Below, one piece after another: positions 35,313 to 43,651 of a stretch of 55,648 bases of DNA. The notes beneath the pieces were generated by a model. The model did not search any database. It had not been told where the DNA came from and saw nothing but the letters and a program-made list of their open reading frames with translations. Both the position numbers and the translations under genes were made by a program. Numbering within the stretch: position 1 is the stretch's first letter; each line of letters begins with the position of its first letter. This DNA comes from Alphaproteobacteria bacterium (lineage in GTDB: Bacteria; Pseudomonadota; Alphaproteobacteria; Rs-D84), in the NCBI GenBank assembly GCA_009784815.1, contig WQXN01000005.1, positions 1 to 55,648 of the forward strand. The letters are read 5' to 3'.

Positions 35313-35583
35313 CGGATTCAGACAACTGGCGCTGGCCGCCGACAAGAAATACGGCACCCAGTCGCAGATAGACCTTTGCATAGAAGAGATGAGCGAACTG
35401 ACCAAAGAGCTTATAAAACGATCGCGCGGCAAAGACAACTTTGACGCTATAGCCGAAGAAGTGGCCGATGTTCAGATAATGATCAATCAATTAAAAGTGT
35501 CTTTGGATATGGAAGACGCAGTTCGGAAACATTTCGACGCAAAGTTGAAAAAATTAAAGACCATTTTAAGCGCAAGGATTTAA
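35305..35583 (+). CDS. MazG-like nucleotide pyrophosphohydrolase
   Basis: A 92-residue all-alpha protein with the MazG signature EEMSELTKEL and EEVADVQIMINQL, whose acidic residues bind magnesium. Single-domain members cleave NTP or dNTP to monophosphate, cleaning the pool. It overlaps the helicase gene by eight bases and is directly followed by a kinase-like gene, so the three form one run. Confidence 0.88.
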   Translation: MDNGFRQLALAADKKYGTQSQIDLCIEEMSELTKELIKRSRGKDNFDAIAEEVADVQIMINQLKVSLDMEDAVRKHFDAKLKKLKTILSARI

Positions 35584-35584
35584 C

Positions 35585-36442
35585 ATGCTTTTGGAAAAAG
35601 ACGTAGCCGCATTTTTAGAAGAAAAGTATCGTAATCAAAAAATAAAATTCATCGGAGGAATATGGAGCTCGTTCGCATTTCTTGTCGGCGACCAGGTATT
35701 TAGATTTCCAAAAGAGGACGTGGAAGAATATAAAACCGAGGCGCAGCTTTTGAAATTTATCCGAGGCAGGATCAGCTTTCCGATCCCCGATCTAAGCGTA
35801 TTCACGGATCAAAAATACCCTTATTCAGTGCATAAATATTTGGAAGGCAGCATTTGGAGCGTCAAAGAAATCGAGAAGGGCGAGTTTGCCGAGCTTGCCC
35901 GGGACGCGGCGCGCTTCTTGCATGAACTTCACAGCATACCCATGGATGAAATTTCGGCGGCGGTTCCAACGGTCAAAGCAAAATTCAAAAGACATCAGCA
36001 TAATAAAGACGTTATTTACGGTTATCTGAAAGACCATGTGCCTTTTGACGATTTTAATAAAATATATGAAAAATACCAATCGGCCTGCCAACAAACGCCG
36101 GGCGATTTCGTATTCTGTCACGGGGATTTTACCGGGACCAACTCGCTTATCAGCGAGGACAGGCGTTTGGCGGGCGTAATAGACTGGACAACTTCGGGCT
36201 GGGCGGAACGAGAGTACGAGTTTTGGCGATTTTTGACCGACGACAACATCATGGCGAAAGCGGTCATAGCAGAGTATGAAAAATTATCCGGCGCAAAGAT
36301 TAACTTCGATCGCGTCATGCAGATTCTTTTAATGGATCATATCAGCGTCGTATTTCATCTTAATACAGCCGAGCGCCTGTTTCCCTTCAGAGAAAGCCTT
36401 ATGAAGGACTATATAATACCGCACTTGAAATGGTTTATTTAA
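35585..36442 (+). CDS. APH-fold phosphotransferase, paralogue 2
   Basis: A 285-residue aminoglycoside-phosphotransferase-like protein. The catalytic loop VFCHGDFTGTNSL and the metal Asp in GVIDWTTSGW are intact. The start IKFIGGIWSSFAFLVGDQVF lines up with the paralogues at 13160 and 37503, so the three share a recent family. The substrate is unknown. It starts two bases after the MazG-like stop. Confidence 0.88.
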   Translation: MLLEKDVAAFLEEKYRNQKIKFIGGIWSSFAFLVGDQVFRFPKEDVEEYKTEAQLLKFIRGRISFPIPDLSVFTDQKYPYSVHKYLEGSIWSVKEIEKGEFAELARDAARFLHELHSIPMDEISAAVPTVKAKFKRHQHNKDVIYGYLKDHVPFDDFNKIYEKYQSACQQTPGDFVFCHGDFTGTNSLISEDRRLAGVIDWTTSGWAEREYEFWRFLTDDNIMAKAVIAEYEKLSGAKINFDRVMQILLMDHISVVFHLNTAERLFPFRESLMKDYIIPHLKWFI

Positions 36443-36446
36443 TTGG

Positions 36447-36475
36447 TTGACAAAAAGCATAACGCATTGTAGGCT
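36447..36475 (+). promoter_or_regulatory. Promoter followed by inverted repeat
   Basis: -35 TTGACA (36447-36452), 17-base spacer, poor -10 TAGGCT (36470-36475). An inverted repeat CCTTGT/ACAAGG at 36478-36496 spans the expected start site and could be an operator or a leader hairpin. Confidence 0.5.
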
Positions 36476-36504
36476 TGCCTTGTAATTGATACAAGGATTC
36501 CAAC

Positions 36505-37461
36505 ATGGTTGCTTTAAATAAATTTCAGGGCGAGATCCCGTCCGAGAAAACGCAGACAAACGATAAAGACTATAAAGATACGACGCCTTCTAAAGAACAG
36601 ATAGAAGAAATAAAGGCGCACATCATGATTTCGCTGGACTATATGTGCAGCGACGCATGCGGCTATACAAAAGCAAAACTTACCCGCGAAAATATAGCTC
36701 ATACAAGCGATTGCATTCACAACACCATACAAACACTGGGTAATTTTTACGTAGGTTACGCCCGAAGATTAATAGCTCCGGGATCGCCCGAAGCAAATAC
36801 AATCACCGCGATGTTTCGCGGCGTGCAGGCCGATTTTAAAGGGCTTGACGCAGATTCGGTAGCGCGGCTTGCGGGGGAATACGACGCTTTGCTGAGTGAT
36901 CCTGAAAGGACCGTCAGCCATGATGAAAAGTATTTGTCCGAAACAGCTTGGGCGCATGCGTGGACCATGATGGAAGGCGAAATGAAGGCTCATAGAAATG
37001 TTCGTGAAATAATGGGCCAGCTGAAGGAATTGAAAAACAAACAGACAAAGGACGATGAAATGGACACCACTAAAGATAAAGACATGGCCGCCATCGCGAA
37101 CGACTTCATTCCGGAAGAGCATGTAACGAAAGGCATAATGGTGCTTGCGATAAACCACATGACCGGAGGCCTTACCGAAAAGTGCATTTTCGACGCCGTC
37201 GCGACTTTGTCTTTATTAGAAGCCGGCGGCATAACTCCGGGAGGCGCCGACAATGCACCGCCTGCGAAAGCCATGCAGATCGCGTATACCGAATTCTATA
37301 GTTTCGACATCAGCGTGCAGGCCACGCTTACGCATCGATACAATACAATCAAGACCGATTATGAAAAGAACGAAGATCCGCAAGACTGGGAGAACGCCAG
37401 GCTTTTCGTGGAATCGACCATAGCCGCGCTTGCGATAATTGAACTGGGCAACCAGCAGTAG
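36505..37461 (+). CDS. Unknown mostly helical cytoplasmic protein
   Basis: A 318-residue soluble protein without signal or membrane segment; acidic, mainly alpha-helical, with a Lys/Asp-rich linker near residues 175-193. No family is recognised. It may be two similar helical halves: both contain a stretch of the type A-H-I-M-I-S-L / G-I-M-V-L-A-I followed by an amphipathic helix, but this is not firm. Confidence 0.7.
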   Translation: MVALNKFQGEIPSEKTQTNDKDYKDTTPSKEQIEEIKAHIMISLDYMCSDACGYTKAKLTRENIAHTSDCIHNTIQTLGNFYVGYARRLIAPGSPEANTITAMFRGVQADFKGLDADSVARLAGEYDALLSDPERTVSHDEKYLSETAWAHAWTMMEGEMKAHRNVREIMGQLKELKNKQTKDDEMDTTKDKDMAAIANDFIPEEHVTKGIMVLAINHMTGGLTEKCIFDAVATLSLLEAGGITPGGADNAPPAKAMQIAYTEFYSFDISVQATLTHRYNTIKTDYEKNEDPQDWENARLFVESTIAALAIIELGNQQ

Positions 37462-37466
37462 GAGGC

Positions 37467-37495
37467 TTGCGCCGGCGGACGGTTTGTGCTATAAT
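37467..37495 (+). promoter_or_regulatory. Leaderless promoter of the third APH paralogue
   Basis: -35 TTGCGC (37467-37472), 17-base spacer, TATAAT (37490-37495) with the extended element TGTGC before it. The ATG at 37503 is at the expected +1. Confidence 0.65.
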
Positions 37496-37502
37496 TTTGG
37501 GC

Positions 37503-38372
37503 ATGAGCACCAAAGAAAAAGCATTTAAATTTCTATTCGATAATTTCCCGGGCATGAAAATTTCATTCTTCGGAGAAGGATGGACCTCCGTTGCGTTTTT
37601 AGTGGGCGATTATATTTTCAGATTTGCAAAAGAACCCGAATATCTGGAAAAATACAAGACCGCCGCCAAAGTCATTTCCCTTGTCCGCCCGTCGTTAGAT
37701 ATTCCGATATCGGGAATCACCATAGTCGAAGGCCAAGACCTTATATACACCTCGCATCATTACCTGAGGGGCAACCATTGGTCACAAGACGAATTCGCAA
37801 AACTACCCGCCGACAAGCAGGACGCATTCGTAAGCGACTGCGCCAGGTTTTTGTATAAAATGCATTCCATGAAAATAGACCCGTTCACGAACGACAAATC
37901 GGGAAAAAAGCCAAAGACGCCCAACGTAGTGCCGTTCGATGTTTTGGAAAACCTGATGGACGGCAGAATTCCCAAGGAAGACCTTAAAAAAATATATAAG
38001 AAATACGAGGACATAGCAGGGCTTCCCGCCAACGGCGACAAGGTTCTTCTACACGGAGATTTCAAGGGAACCAACGCCGTTGTAAACGACGACTATCGCC
38101 TGATCGGAGTGTTCGATTTCGAAAACGCAAAAGTCGGGGAAAGGGCGTCCGAATTCAAATATTTTTACAGCCCTAAAAATTCGATGTTTTTGGAAAAACT
38201 TTTGGCCGAATATAAAAAATTATCCGGCATAGAAATCGACGTGCAGCGGTTGCGCGATCTTTGTCTGCGCGATTGTATAAACGGCATGAAGAACATTGGT
38301 CGGGAAAGCCTTGACGATATCCGAAAATCAGCCCTTGATTCCCGGGCCGAACGCCTGCTGCGCTTTGTATAA
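37503..38372 (+). CDS. APH-fold phosphotransferase, paralogue 3
   Basis: A 289-residue paralogue of the genes at 13160 and 35585. It shows VLLHGDFKGTNAV and GVFDFENAKVGERA, so catalytic Asp, Asn and metal Asp remain. ATG 37503 is preferred over the in-frame codon at 37467, which lies inside the -35 box. Substrate unknown. Confidence 0.87.
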   Translation: MSTKEKAFKFLFDNFPGMKISFFGEGWTSVAFLVGDYIFRFAKEPEYLEKYKTAAKVISLVRPSLDIPISGITIVEGQDLIYTSHHYLRGNHWSQDEFAKLPADKQDAFVSDCARFLYKMHSMKIDPFTNDKSGKKPKTPNVVPFDVLENLMDGRIPKEDLKKIYKKYEDIAGLPANGDKVLLHGDFKGTNAVVNDDYRLIGVFDFENAKVGERASEFKYFYSPKNSMFLEKLLAEYKKLSGIEIDVQRLRDLCLRDCINGMKNIGRESLDDIRKSALDSRAERLLRFV

Positions 38373-38380
38373 TATTTGCG

Positions 38381-38409
38381 TTGATTATTGAAAATCCTAA
38401 GTGTATAGT
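38381..38409 (+). promoter_or_regulatory. Promoter of the TPR protein/ABC exporter operon
   Basis: -35 TTGATT (38381-38386), 17-base spacer, -10 TATAGT (38404-38409). The leader is about 26 bases and contains a GGAG site. Confidence 0.65.
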
Positions 38410-38441
38410 GGGCTTTGGTAAAAACCAGTCGGAGCCTTGAT

Positions 38442-40145
38442 ATGAAGAAAAAACCAGCAAAAAACACAAAGAATCCCAAAAACAACAAAGTCATAGCGAA
38501 CGCGTTCAAAGTCGAATATAAAAGACAGCTTAGGCTTTTCGGGATATTGGCGGCGGTCGCCGTTACGGTCACGGCGCTTGCGATCGGGGTTAGAAAGTAT
38601 CCTTCAAGCATCAATATCGATATACCGGACATAATCGGCATAATCGAAAAAGGCGAACGCAAGGGAAGCCAGTGGGGCGAATTCCTGGCAGGCATTCACG
38701 CCATGAACGTGGGCGACTTCGAAGCCATGCGCAGGTTTTCCGAAGCCAAAGCCGAAACCGAATCCAAAGTAGTGCGCGAGGCGGTGATGAGGGCGGCATT
38801 CATGTCGGGCGGAGATTTATCCGGGATCGGCACAACCGGAGAGCGCACTTTGGTGCCGCTTGCGATAGAATTCGCTGCCGCCGCGCAGCGCGACGATTGG
38901 GCAGCCGCATGGAAAAGCGTCGGGAAACACGACATATTCATACTGACTCCGGCCAGGATAGTCGCCGCAACCGCTACAGGCCGCCCGGACGAAGCGCAGA
39001 AAATTGCGCGCGCGCAAAAGAATTTTCCTGATCTTCGGAACTTTAACATAGGCTTCGCCTATGCAATCGCCGGGTATCCGCGCAGCGCACGCAAATACTT
39101 CCGCATGCTGCCCGACGAATTCCTGAATCTGAACGACTTCCTATTCATACGCGCGTTCTATCTAAGGCACAATATGCAGGCCGACGCCGACGCCTTGACC
39201 GAGCGGTTCCGATCAATCCCACGCGGCAGCTTCATCGCCGACATCCGGGAGCTTCCCGACTGGTCGAATTACAACACCCGCGCCAAGCAGGCCAGATACG
39301 GTCTGACTTCGATCGTTGCGCAGCATCCGTTCATGCTTGGCACGGGCTGGGGTTTGGTCGCGCTCCGCACCGCTGAAAATTCGGCAAGCGGAAACGCCGA
39401 CGACGCGCTGAATTATTATTTGGGCGTGAATTTTTCAGAGCAGGGACGCGGAAAATATTTTTTCAACAAGATTCCAGACAGCAGCCCGTTCAAACCGTTC
39501 GTCATGATTCACCTTAGCGACTCGTCCATAAAATCAATGGAGAAAGTCGTCAGGAAATTTCCTTCGTTCGTGCCTGCGACGGCCAGGCTTGCGCTGATGA
39601 AGGCCGCGGACAACGATCTACGCGGGGCGCTGGCCGCAGCGGACCGCGCGCTTGACAACGCCGTCGACGCGTCGCCCGCCACCACCGCCTATCTATTGAA
39701 GCTGCGCGCGCACGTGAACTTTTTGTCGGGCGAACTGCACGCCGCCCTTAACGATATAAACGAAGCGTCCATACTGGCGCCGAAAGACCGCGGCCTGATG
39801 GCCGATAAAGTTCGAATATGGTCGGCGATGGGAACAAATCTGGACGAGGCGTACGCACTGGCCGGCGCGCTTATCCGCAGTAATCCGCTTGCGTCCGATT
39901 ATTGGGACGCTATGGGAGTAGTGCTAACCGCCCGGGGCGAGATCGAGGAAGCGTTGCGCATACTTGAACGCGTTCAGCGCGCCGAACCCGACGTATCCAG
40001 CTATGCAGAAAACTTCGGCGACGCGCTGGCGGCGGACGGGCAGATTAAACGCGCCAAAGAGGCTTACCGCCGCGCGATTTCGCTGGCAAGCGACGGTCAG
40101 ATCAACGCGCGCGCGGTCCGCAAAAAAATGAACAAGTTGAAATAA
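38442..40145 (+). CDS. Membrane-anchored TPR-repeat protein
   Basis: A 567-residue protein with a basic N terminus, one transmembrane helix (about residues 28-50) and a long helical periplasmic part. Tetratricopeptide-like repeats are clearest in the last 200 residues (for example ALRILERVQRAEPDVSSYAE and DALAADGQIKRAKEAYRRAI). It probably mediates protein contacts in the envelope. ATG 38442 is used because GGAG precedes it. Its stop overlaps the ABC exporter ATG by one base (TAATG), pointing to coupling. Confidence 0.85.
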   Translation: MKKKPAKNTKNPKNNKVIANAFKVEYKRQLRLFGILAAVAVTVTALAIGVRKYPSSINIDIPDIIGIIEKGERKGSQWGEFLAGIHAMNVGDFEAMRRFSEAKAETESKVVREAVMRAAFMSGGDLSGIGTTGERTLVPLAIEFAAAAQRDDWAAAWKSVGKHDIFILTPARIVAATATGRPDEAQKIARAQKNFPDLRNFNIGFAYAIAGYPRSARKYFRMLPDEFLNLNDFLFIRAFYLRHNMQADADALTERFRSIPRGSFIADIRELPDWSNYNTRAKQARYGLTSIVAQHPFMLGTGWGLVALRTAENSASGNADDALNYYLGVNFSEQGRGKYFFNKIPDSSPFKPFVMIHLSDSSIKSMEKVVRKFPSFVPATARLALMKAADNDLRGALAAADRALDNAVDASPATTAYLLKLRAHVNFLSGELHAALNDINEASILAPKDRGLMADKVRIWSAMGTNLDEAYALAGALIRSNPLASDYWDAMGVVLTARGEIEEALRILERVQRAEPDVSSYAENFGDALAADGQIKRAKEAYRRAISLASDGQINARAVRKKMNKLK

Positions 40146-41983
40146 TGAGAAATACTACCCCCCCCCCGCCGAATAAAGCCGCGCCCAAGCGCGAGGAGAG
40201 CATGACGCTTCCCAAGACAATCTGGGGATTCTGGTTCAGGTACGGATTTAAATTCATACCGCTGACCATGCTTGCGTGGGCGGTTATGCTTGCCGCGTAC
40301 GAGGTCGCCAACACGGTCATGTGGCCGCTGATCAACAAATGGTTCATAGCGATATTCGAAAACGGCATACCCGAAGGAATGTCATGGACTTCATACGCCT
40401 TGCCCACTATAGTTTTTCTTGGACTGCTTGGCCTGTCGATAGACTTGGCGTATTTAATAAGATATTTAATTCAAGCGCGGCTATGGCCCAGGGCGCAAAA
40501 ACATCTTAATGAAAAAATCTACGATTACCTTTATCTGCAGTCCAGTCAATTCTTCCACAACACTTTGGTCGGCAAGATAAATTCGCAGGCGAACTATATC
40601 TCGGCCGGGATGGAGAAAGTGATGAAAGGCGCGATCGTATTCTTGATGGGCATGATCGCAATAGGCATAAACCTGACACTGGTCATATCGTTAAATTGGA
40701 AGATAGCCGCGCTGCTGCTGCTCCTTTTCGCGTTTCATCTGATATGGAGTTTATGGCGCGTCGGCCCCCTTAGCAGGGCGTGGGAGAAATCATCCAACCA
40801 GCAAAGCCTGGTCAACGGAAAACTAACCGACAGCCTGTCCAACTTTTCCATCGTCAGGCTTTTCTCGGCAAGCAGGCGCGAAAAGAGGTACGTGTCCGAG
40901 GCAAGGCAGGAACTGACCCGCGCGCAGATACATTCCAACAACGCCTTGAATCTGTTCTGGGCCGTGCCTTCTATGCTGAACACCGCTTCGTTCACGATTC
41001 TGATGCTGCTGTTGGCGGCGATGTTTTTCAACGGCACATTGACGCTGGCCGAAGCCGTGTTCACGCAAACCGTATTCTGGCTTAATTCCGAAGCGGTGGA
41101 CAGGATCGTATGGACTCTGCCCGATTTTCTCGAGGCGCGCAGCTCGGCCAAGCAGGCTTATGCGGAACTTAACAAACCCATAACCATATTGGACAAACCG
41201 GGCGCTAAAATATTAAAAGCGAAACGCGGAAAGATCGAAATCAAAAACGTGTCGTTCAAATACGGCCGCGCCAAGGCCGGAAAACGCAAAGACGTTATAA
41301 CCGATTTTTCATTAACCATCAAACCCGGAGAAAAGGTCGGAATAGTCGGAAGAAGCGGAGCGGGAAAAACGACGCTGGTAAATCTGATCCTGCGTTTGTA
41401 CGAACCGACGCGCGGCAAAATCATGATAGACGGGCAGGACATATCATTTGTCACTCAGGATTCGCTTCACGACGCGATCGCGTTCATTCCGCAGGACGCG
41501 ACCATGTTCAACCGCAAGCTGTGCGAAAATATAGGATACGGAAAGGAATGCGCCATGCCCGACGAGATAACCGACGCCGCGATAAGCGCATCCGCACATA
41601 AATTCATAATGGATGCGCCCGACAAGTTCGAAACTTACGTCGGCGACCGCGGCATAAAATTATCCGGCGGCCAGCGTCAGCGAATCGCCATCGCGCGCGC
41701 ATTTCTTAAGGACGCCCCGATCCTTGTGTTGGACGAAGCCACAAGCGCCCTGGATTCCGAGACCGAAGTGGCGGTGCAAAAAGCCATCGCAAAACTGTCG
41801 GGAGGACGCACGACGATCGCAATCGCGCACCGCTTGTCTACGCTTCGTAATATGGACCGCATCATAGTTATGGAGAACGGCCGTATAGCCGAGCAGGGCC
41901 CGCACAACAAACTGTTAAAAAAGAAAGACGGAATTTACGCGAAACTGTGGAAAATGCAGTCCGGAGGATTTATTAAAGACTGA
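40145..41983 (+). CDS. ABC exporter (MsbA/half-transporter type) with C10 tract in its first codons
   Basis: A 612-residue exporter with fused membrane and ATPase domains. About six transmembrane segments lie in residues 35-320. The ATPase domain shows GRSGAGKTTLVNLILRLYEP, Q-loop IPQDATMF, signature LSGGQRQRIAIARA and Walker B ILVLDEATSALDSE. Ten C (40158-40167) encode Pro residues 5-8 (TTPPPPNK); the frame is open as read. A change of one base would put the first ATG out of frame. A second start at ATG 40202 behind GAGGAG could still give a protein shorter by 19 residues. The cargo is unknown. Confidence 0.9.
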   Translation: MRNTTPPPPNKAAPKREESMTLPKTIWGFWFRYGFKFIPLTMLAWAVMLAAYEVANTVMWPLINKWFIAIFENGIPEGMSWTSYALPTIVFLGLLGLSIDLAYLIRYLIQARLWPRAQKHLNEKIYDYLYLQSSQFFHNTLVGKINSQANYISAGMEKVMKGAIVFLMGMIAIGINLTLVISLNWKIAALLLLLFAFHLIWSLWRVGPLSRAWEKSSNQQSLVNGKLTDSLSNFSIVRLFSASRREKRYVSEARQELTRAQIHSNNALNLFWAVPSMLNTASFTILMLLLAAMFFNGTLTLAEAVFTQTVFWLNSEAVDRIVWTLPDFLEARSSAKQAYAELNKPITILDKPGAKILKAKRGKIEIKNVSFKYGRAKAGKRKDVITDFSLTIKPGEKVGIVGRSGAGKTTLVNLILRLYEPTRGKIMIDGQDISFVTQDSLHDAIAFIPQDATMFNRKLCENIGYGKECAMPDEITDAAISASAHKFIMDAPDKFETYVGDRGIKLSGGQRQRIAIARAFLKDAPILVLDEATSALDSETEVAVQKAIAKLSGGRTTIAIAHRLSTLRNMDRIIVMENGRIAEQGPHNKLLKKKDGIYAKLWKMQSGGFIKD

Positions 41984-42896
41984 AGAAATCTTCAATTGCG
42001 GCGCGAAGGGCGGCCTTGTCCTTCAGCTCGTTTATCTTGGCGCGAAAATCGGACGCGCCGGGCATTCCGGAGGTATACCAGGCAAGATGTTTTCTGAACA
42101 TATAAAGGCCGTTCGGGGAATCATAATATTCCAAAGAATATTCGAAATGCTTCAAGACAAGATTCGCAATATCCTTCTGCGTTTCTCCGATCAAAGCCCA
42201 AGGATTGCCCATGATCGCGCGGCCTATCATAACTCCGTCACAGTCGGTTATTTCTTTCGCCTTTGCTATATCGTCCGCCGTTTTTATATCCCCGTTCGCG
42301 ACAACGGGAATATTTGATGCCGCTTTTATCTTGGCAATCTCGTTCCAGTCGGCGGTTCCGGCATAACCCTGAGCGCGCGTCCTTCCATGGATCGTGGCCC
42401 AATCCGCTCCGTTATCGGCGCATATTTTCACAAGCTGGGCACTGTTCATAGTCGACGCGTCCCAGCCGGTCCGCGTTTTAACCGAAACCGGAATTTTAAC
42501 AGCATTCCGAATGGCCGCCACGATTTTGCCGGCCAGTTGATGATCGCGCATAAGGTTCGCGCCTGCCAGCGCGCGGGTCGCTACTTTCGGCACGGGGCAG
42601 CCCATATTTATATCGATCCATTTTGCTCCGCGCGATTCTAAAATTTTCGCGCCCTCGGCCATCGCCGGGACATTTGATCCGAATATCTGCGCGCCTATCA
42701 AACCTTCCTGCGTAAAATCGTCCGCATTGCGTTTGGCCTTGGCATTCCGTATCAGGCTGTGACACGAATTCATTTCAGTAAGCAGAGGCAGATCGGGCGC
42801 GATTTCGCGCAATATTTTCCTGTAAGGCAAGTCAGTAACCCCGGCCAAAGGCGCGGCGAAAATCGGAGCATCCATCAGTTGCAAGGGCTTGAACAT
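41973..42896 (-). CDS. dusB: tRNA-dihydrouridine synthase, DusB-like
   Basis: FMN-dependent enzyme reducing uridines in the D loop of tRNA. The 307 residues start with APLAGVTDLPYR and contain the catalytic Cys in INMGCPVPKV, the FMN contacts VKTRTGWD and HGRTRAQGYAG, and the GDI and GRAIMGNPW motifs. Its end overlaps the convergent ABC exporter by 11 bases. The start region lies within the divergent ftsB promoter. Confidence 0.94.
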   Translation of the reverse strand: MFKPLQLMDAPIFAAPLAGVTDLPYRKILREIAPDLPLLTEMNSCHSLIRNAKAKRNADDFTQEGLIGAQIFGSNVPAMAEGAKILESRGAKWIDINMGCPVPKVATRALAGANLMRDHQLAGKIVAAIRNAVKIPVSVKTRTGWDASTMNSAQLVKICADNGADWATIHGRTRAQGYAGTADWNEIAKIKAASNIPVVANGDIKTADDIAKAKEITDCDGVMIGRAIMGNPWALIGETQKDIANLVLKHFEYSLEYYDSPNGLYMFRKHLAWYTSGMPGASDFRAKINELKDKAALRAAIEDFFSL

Positions 42897-42907
42897 TTTG
42901 TTATAAT
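42879..42907 (+). promoter_or_regulatory. Leaderless promoter of ftsB
   Basis: -35 TTGCAA (42879-42884), 17-base spacer, TATAAT (42902-42907). The ATG 42914 is exactly the predicted +1. Confidence 0.7.
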
Positions 42908-42913
42908 CGCATT

Positions 42914-43237
42914 ATGACTGGAAAAATCAAGCAATTATTCGAGTTTCTACGGTTGGCCCTGCGCGACGGATGGCGCGGAGCCGTCGGAATACTTGCCATA
43001 CCTTTGGTTGGCTATCTTATATTAAACGCGGTTTTGGCCGAAGGCGGATTAATTCAGCTGGTAAAAAACACCAAGACCGAGACGCACATGGCCCGAGTGG
43101 TAGCGGAAAAAACCGCAAGACTGGACGAGATTAATCTTCGTATAGATTTAATAAAAAACTACTCGCCCGATTATATAGAAGAGCTGATACAACGGCATCT
43201 TAACATGGCCGCGCCGGGGGTTAGGATACTTAGATGA
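42914..43237 (+). CDS. ftsB: Septum formation initiator family protein, FtsB-like
   Basis: A 107-residue bitopic protein. One membrane helix (about residues 25-44) is followed by a coiled coil and the DivIC/FtsB motif, here IDLIKNYSPDYIEELIQRH. It would take part in the FtsQLB divisome subcomplex. The nuclease gene overlaps its end by four bases. Confidence 0.88.
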   Translation: MTGKIKQLFEFLRLALRDGWRGAVGILAIPLVGYLILNAVLAEGGLIQLVKNTKTETHMARVVAEKTARLDEINLRIDLIKNYSPDYIEELIQRHLNMAAPGVRILR

Positions 43238-43644
43238 CTTACAAATCGATAAAAGATTTTCTATCTGCAATCAACGAACAAAACGCCAAAGTTCAAGAGG
43301 GCATAGATTTTCACAAGCTGGCCGAGAAGGGCGAGCTGCCTCCCGGCATTTTCGATAAAACGCCGGAGCTTAGGGAATTTTTCGGACCAAATTCACAAGC
43401 CGAAGTTCCTATAGCGGGTTTCATAAATGGAACGGTTCAAAGCCGGCGCATAGACCGCGTCGCAGTTTTTGACGACGAGGTTAGGTTTTTAGACTTCAAG
43501 ACCGGTTCCGATTTGGGCGACTATGATCAACAGATGTCCGAGTACGGCAAGCTGCTGTCCGAAGTTTATACGAATAAGAAAGTCACGGGCTGGATTTACT
43601 GGGTCGAAAAATCCGCCTTGCAACAAGCCTACCCAAAGTTATAA
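43234..43644 (+). CDS. Stand-alone RecB/AddA-type PD-(D/E)XK nuclease domain
   Basis: A 136-residue protein. The second half matches the nuclease domain that ends AddA and RecB: an acidic strand AEVPIAGFI (E57), then RRIDRVAV (D74), the core VRFLDFKTG (D87, K89) and YDQQMSEYGKLL (97-108), followed by a terminal beta-alpha unit. The first 50 residues are helical. No helicase domain is attached. Its likely partner is the nuclease-less AddA at 32718. It lies between ftsB and recN with an ATGA overlap upstream and seven bases downstream, so it is expressed with recN. Confidence 0.85.
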   Translation: MTYKSIKDFLSAINEQNAKVQEGIDFHKLAEKGELPPGIFDKTPELREFFGPNSQAEVPIAGFINGTVQSRRIDRVAVFDDEVRFLDFKTGSDLGDYDQQMSEYGKLLSEVYTNKKVTGWIYWVEKSALQQAYPKL

Positions 43645-43651
43645 TCAAACT

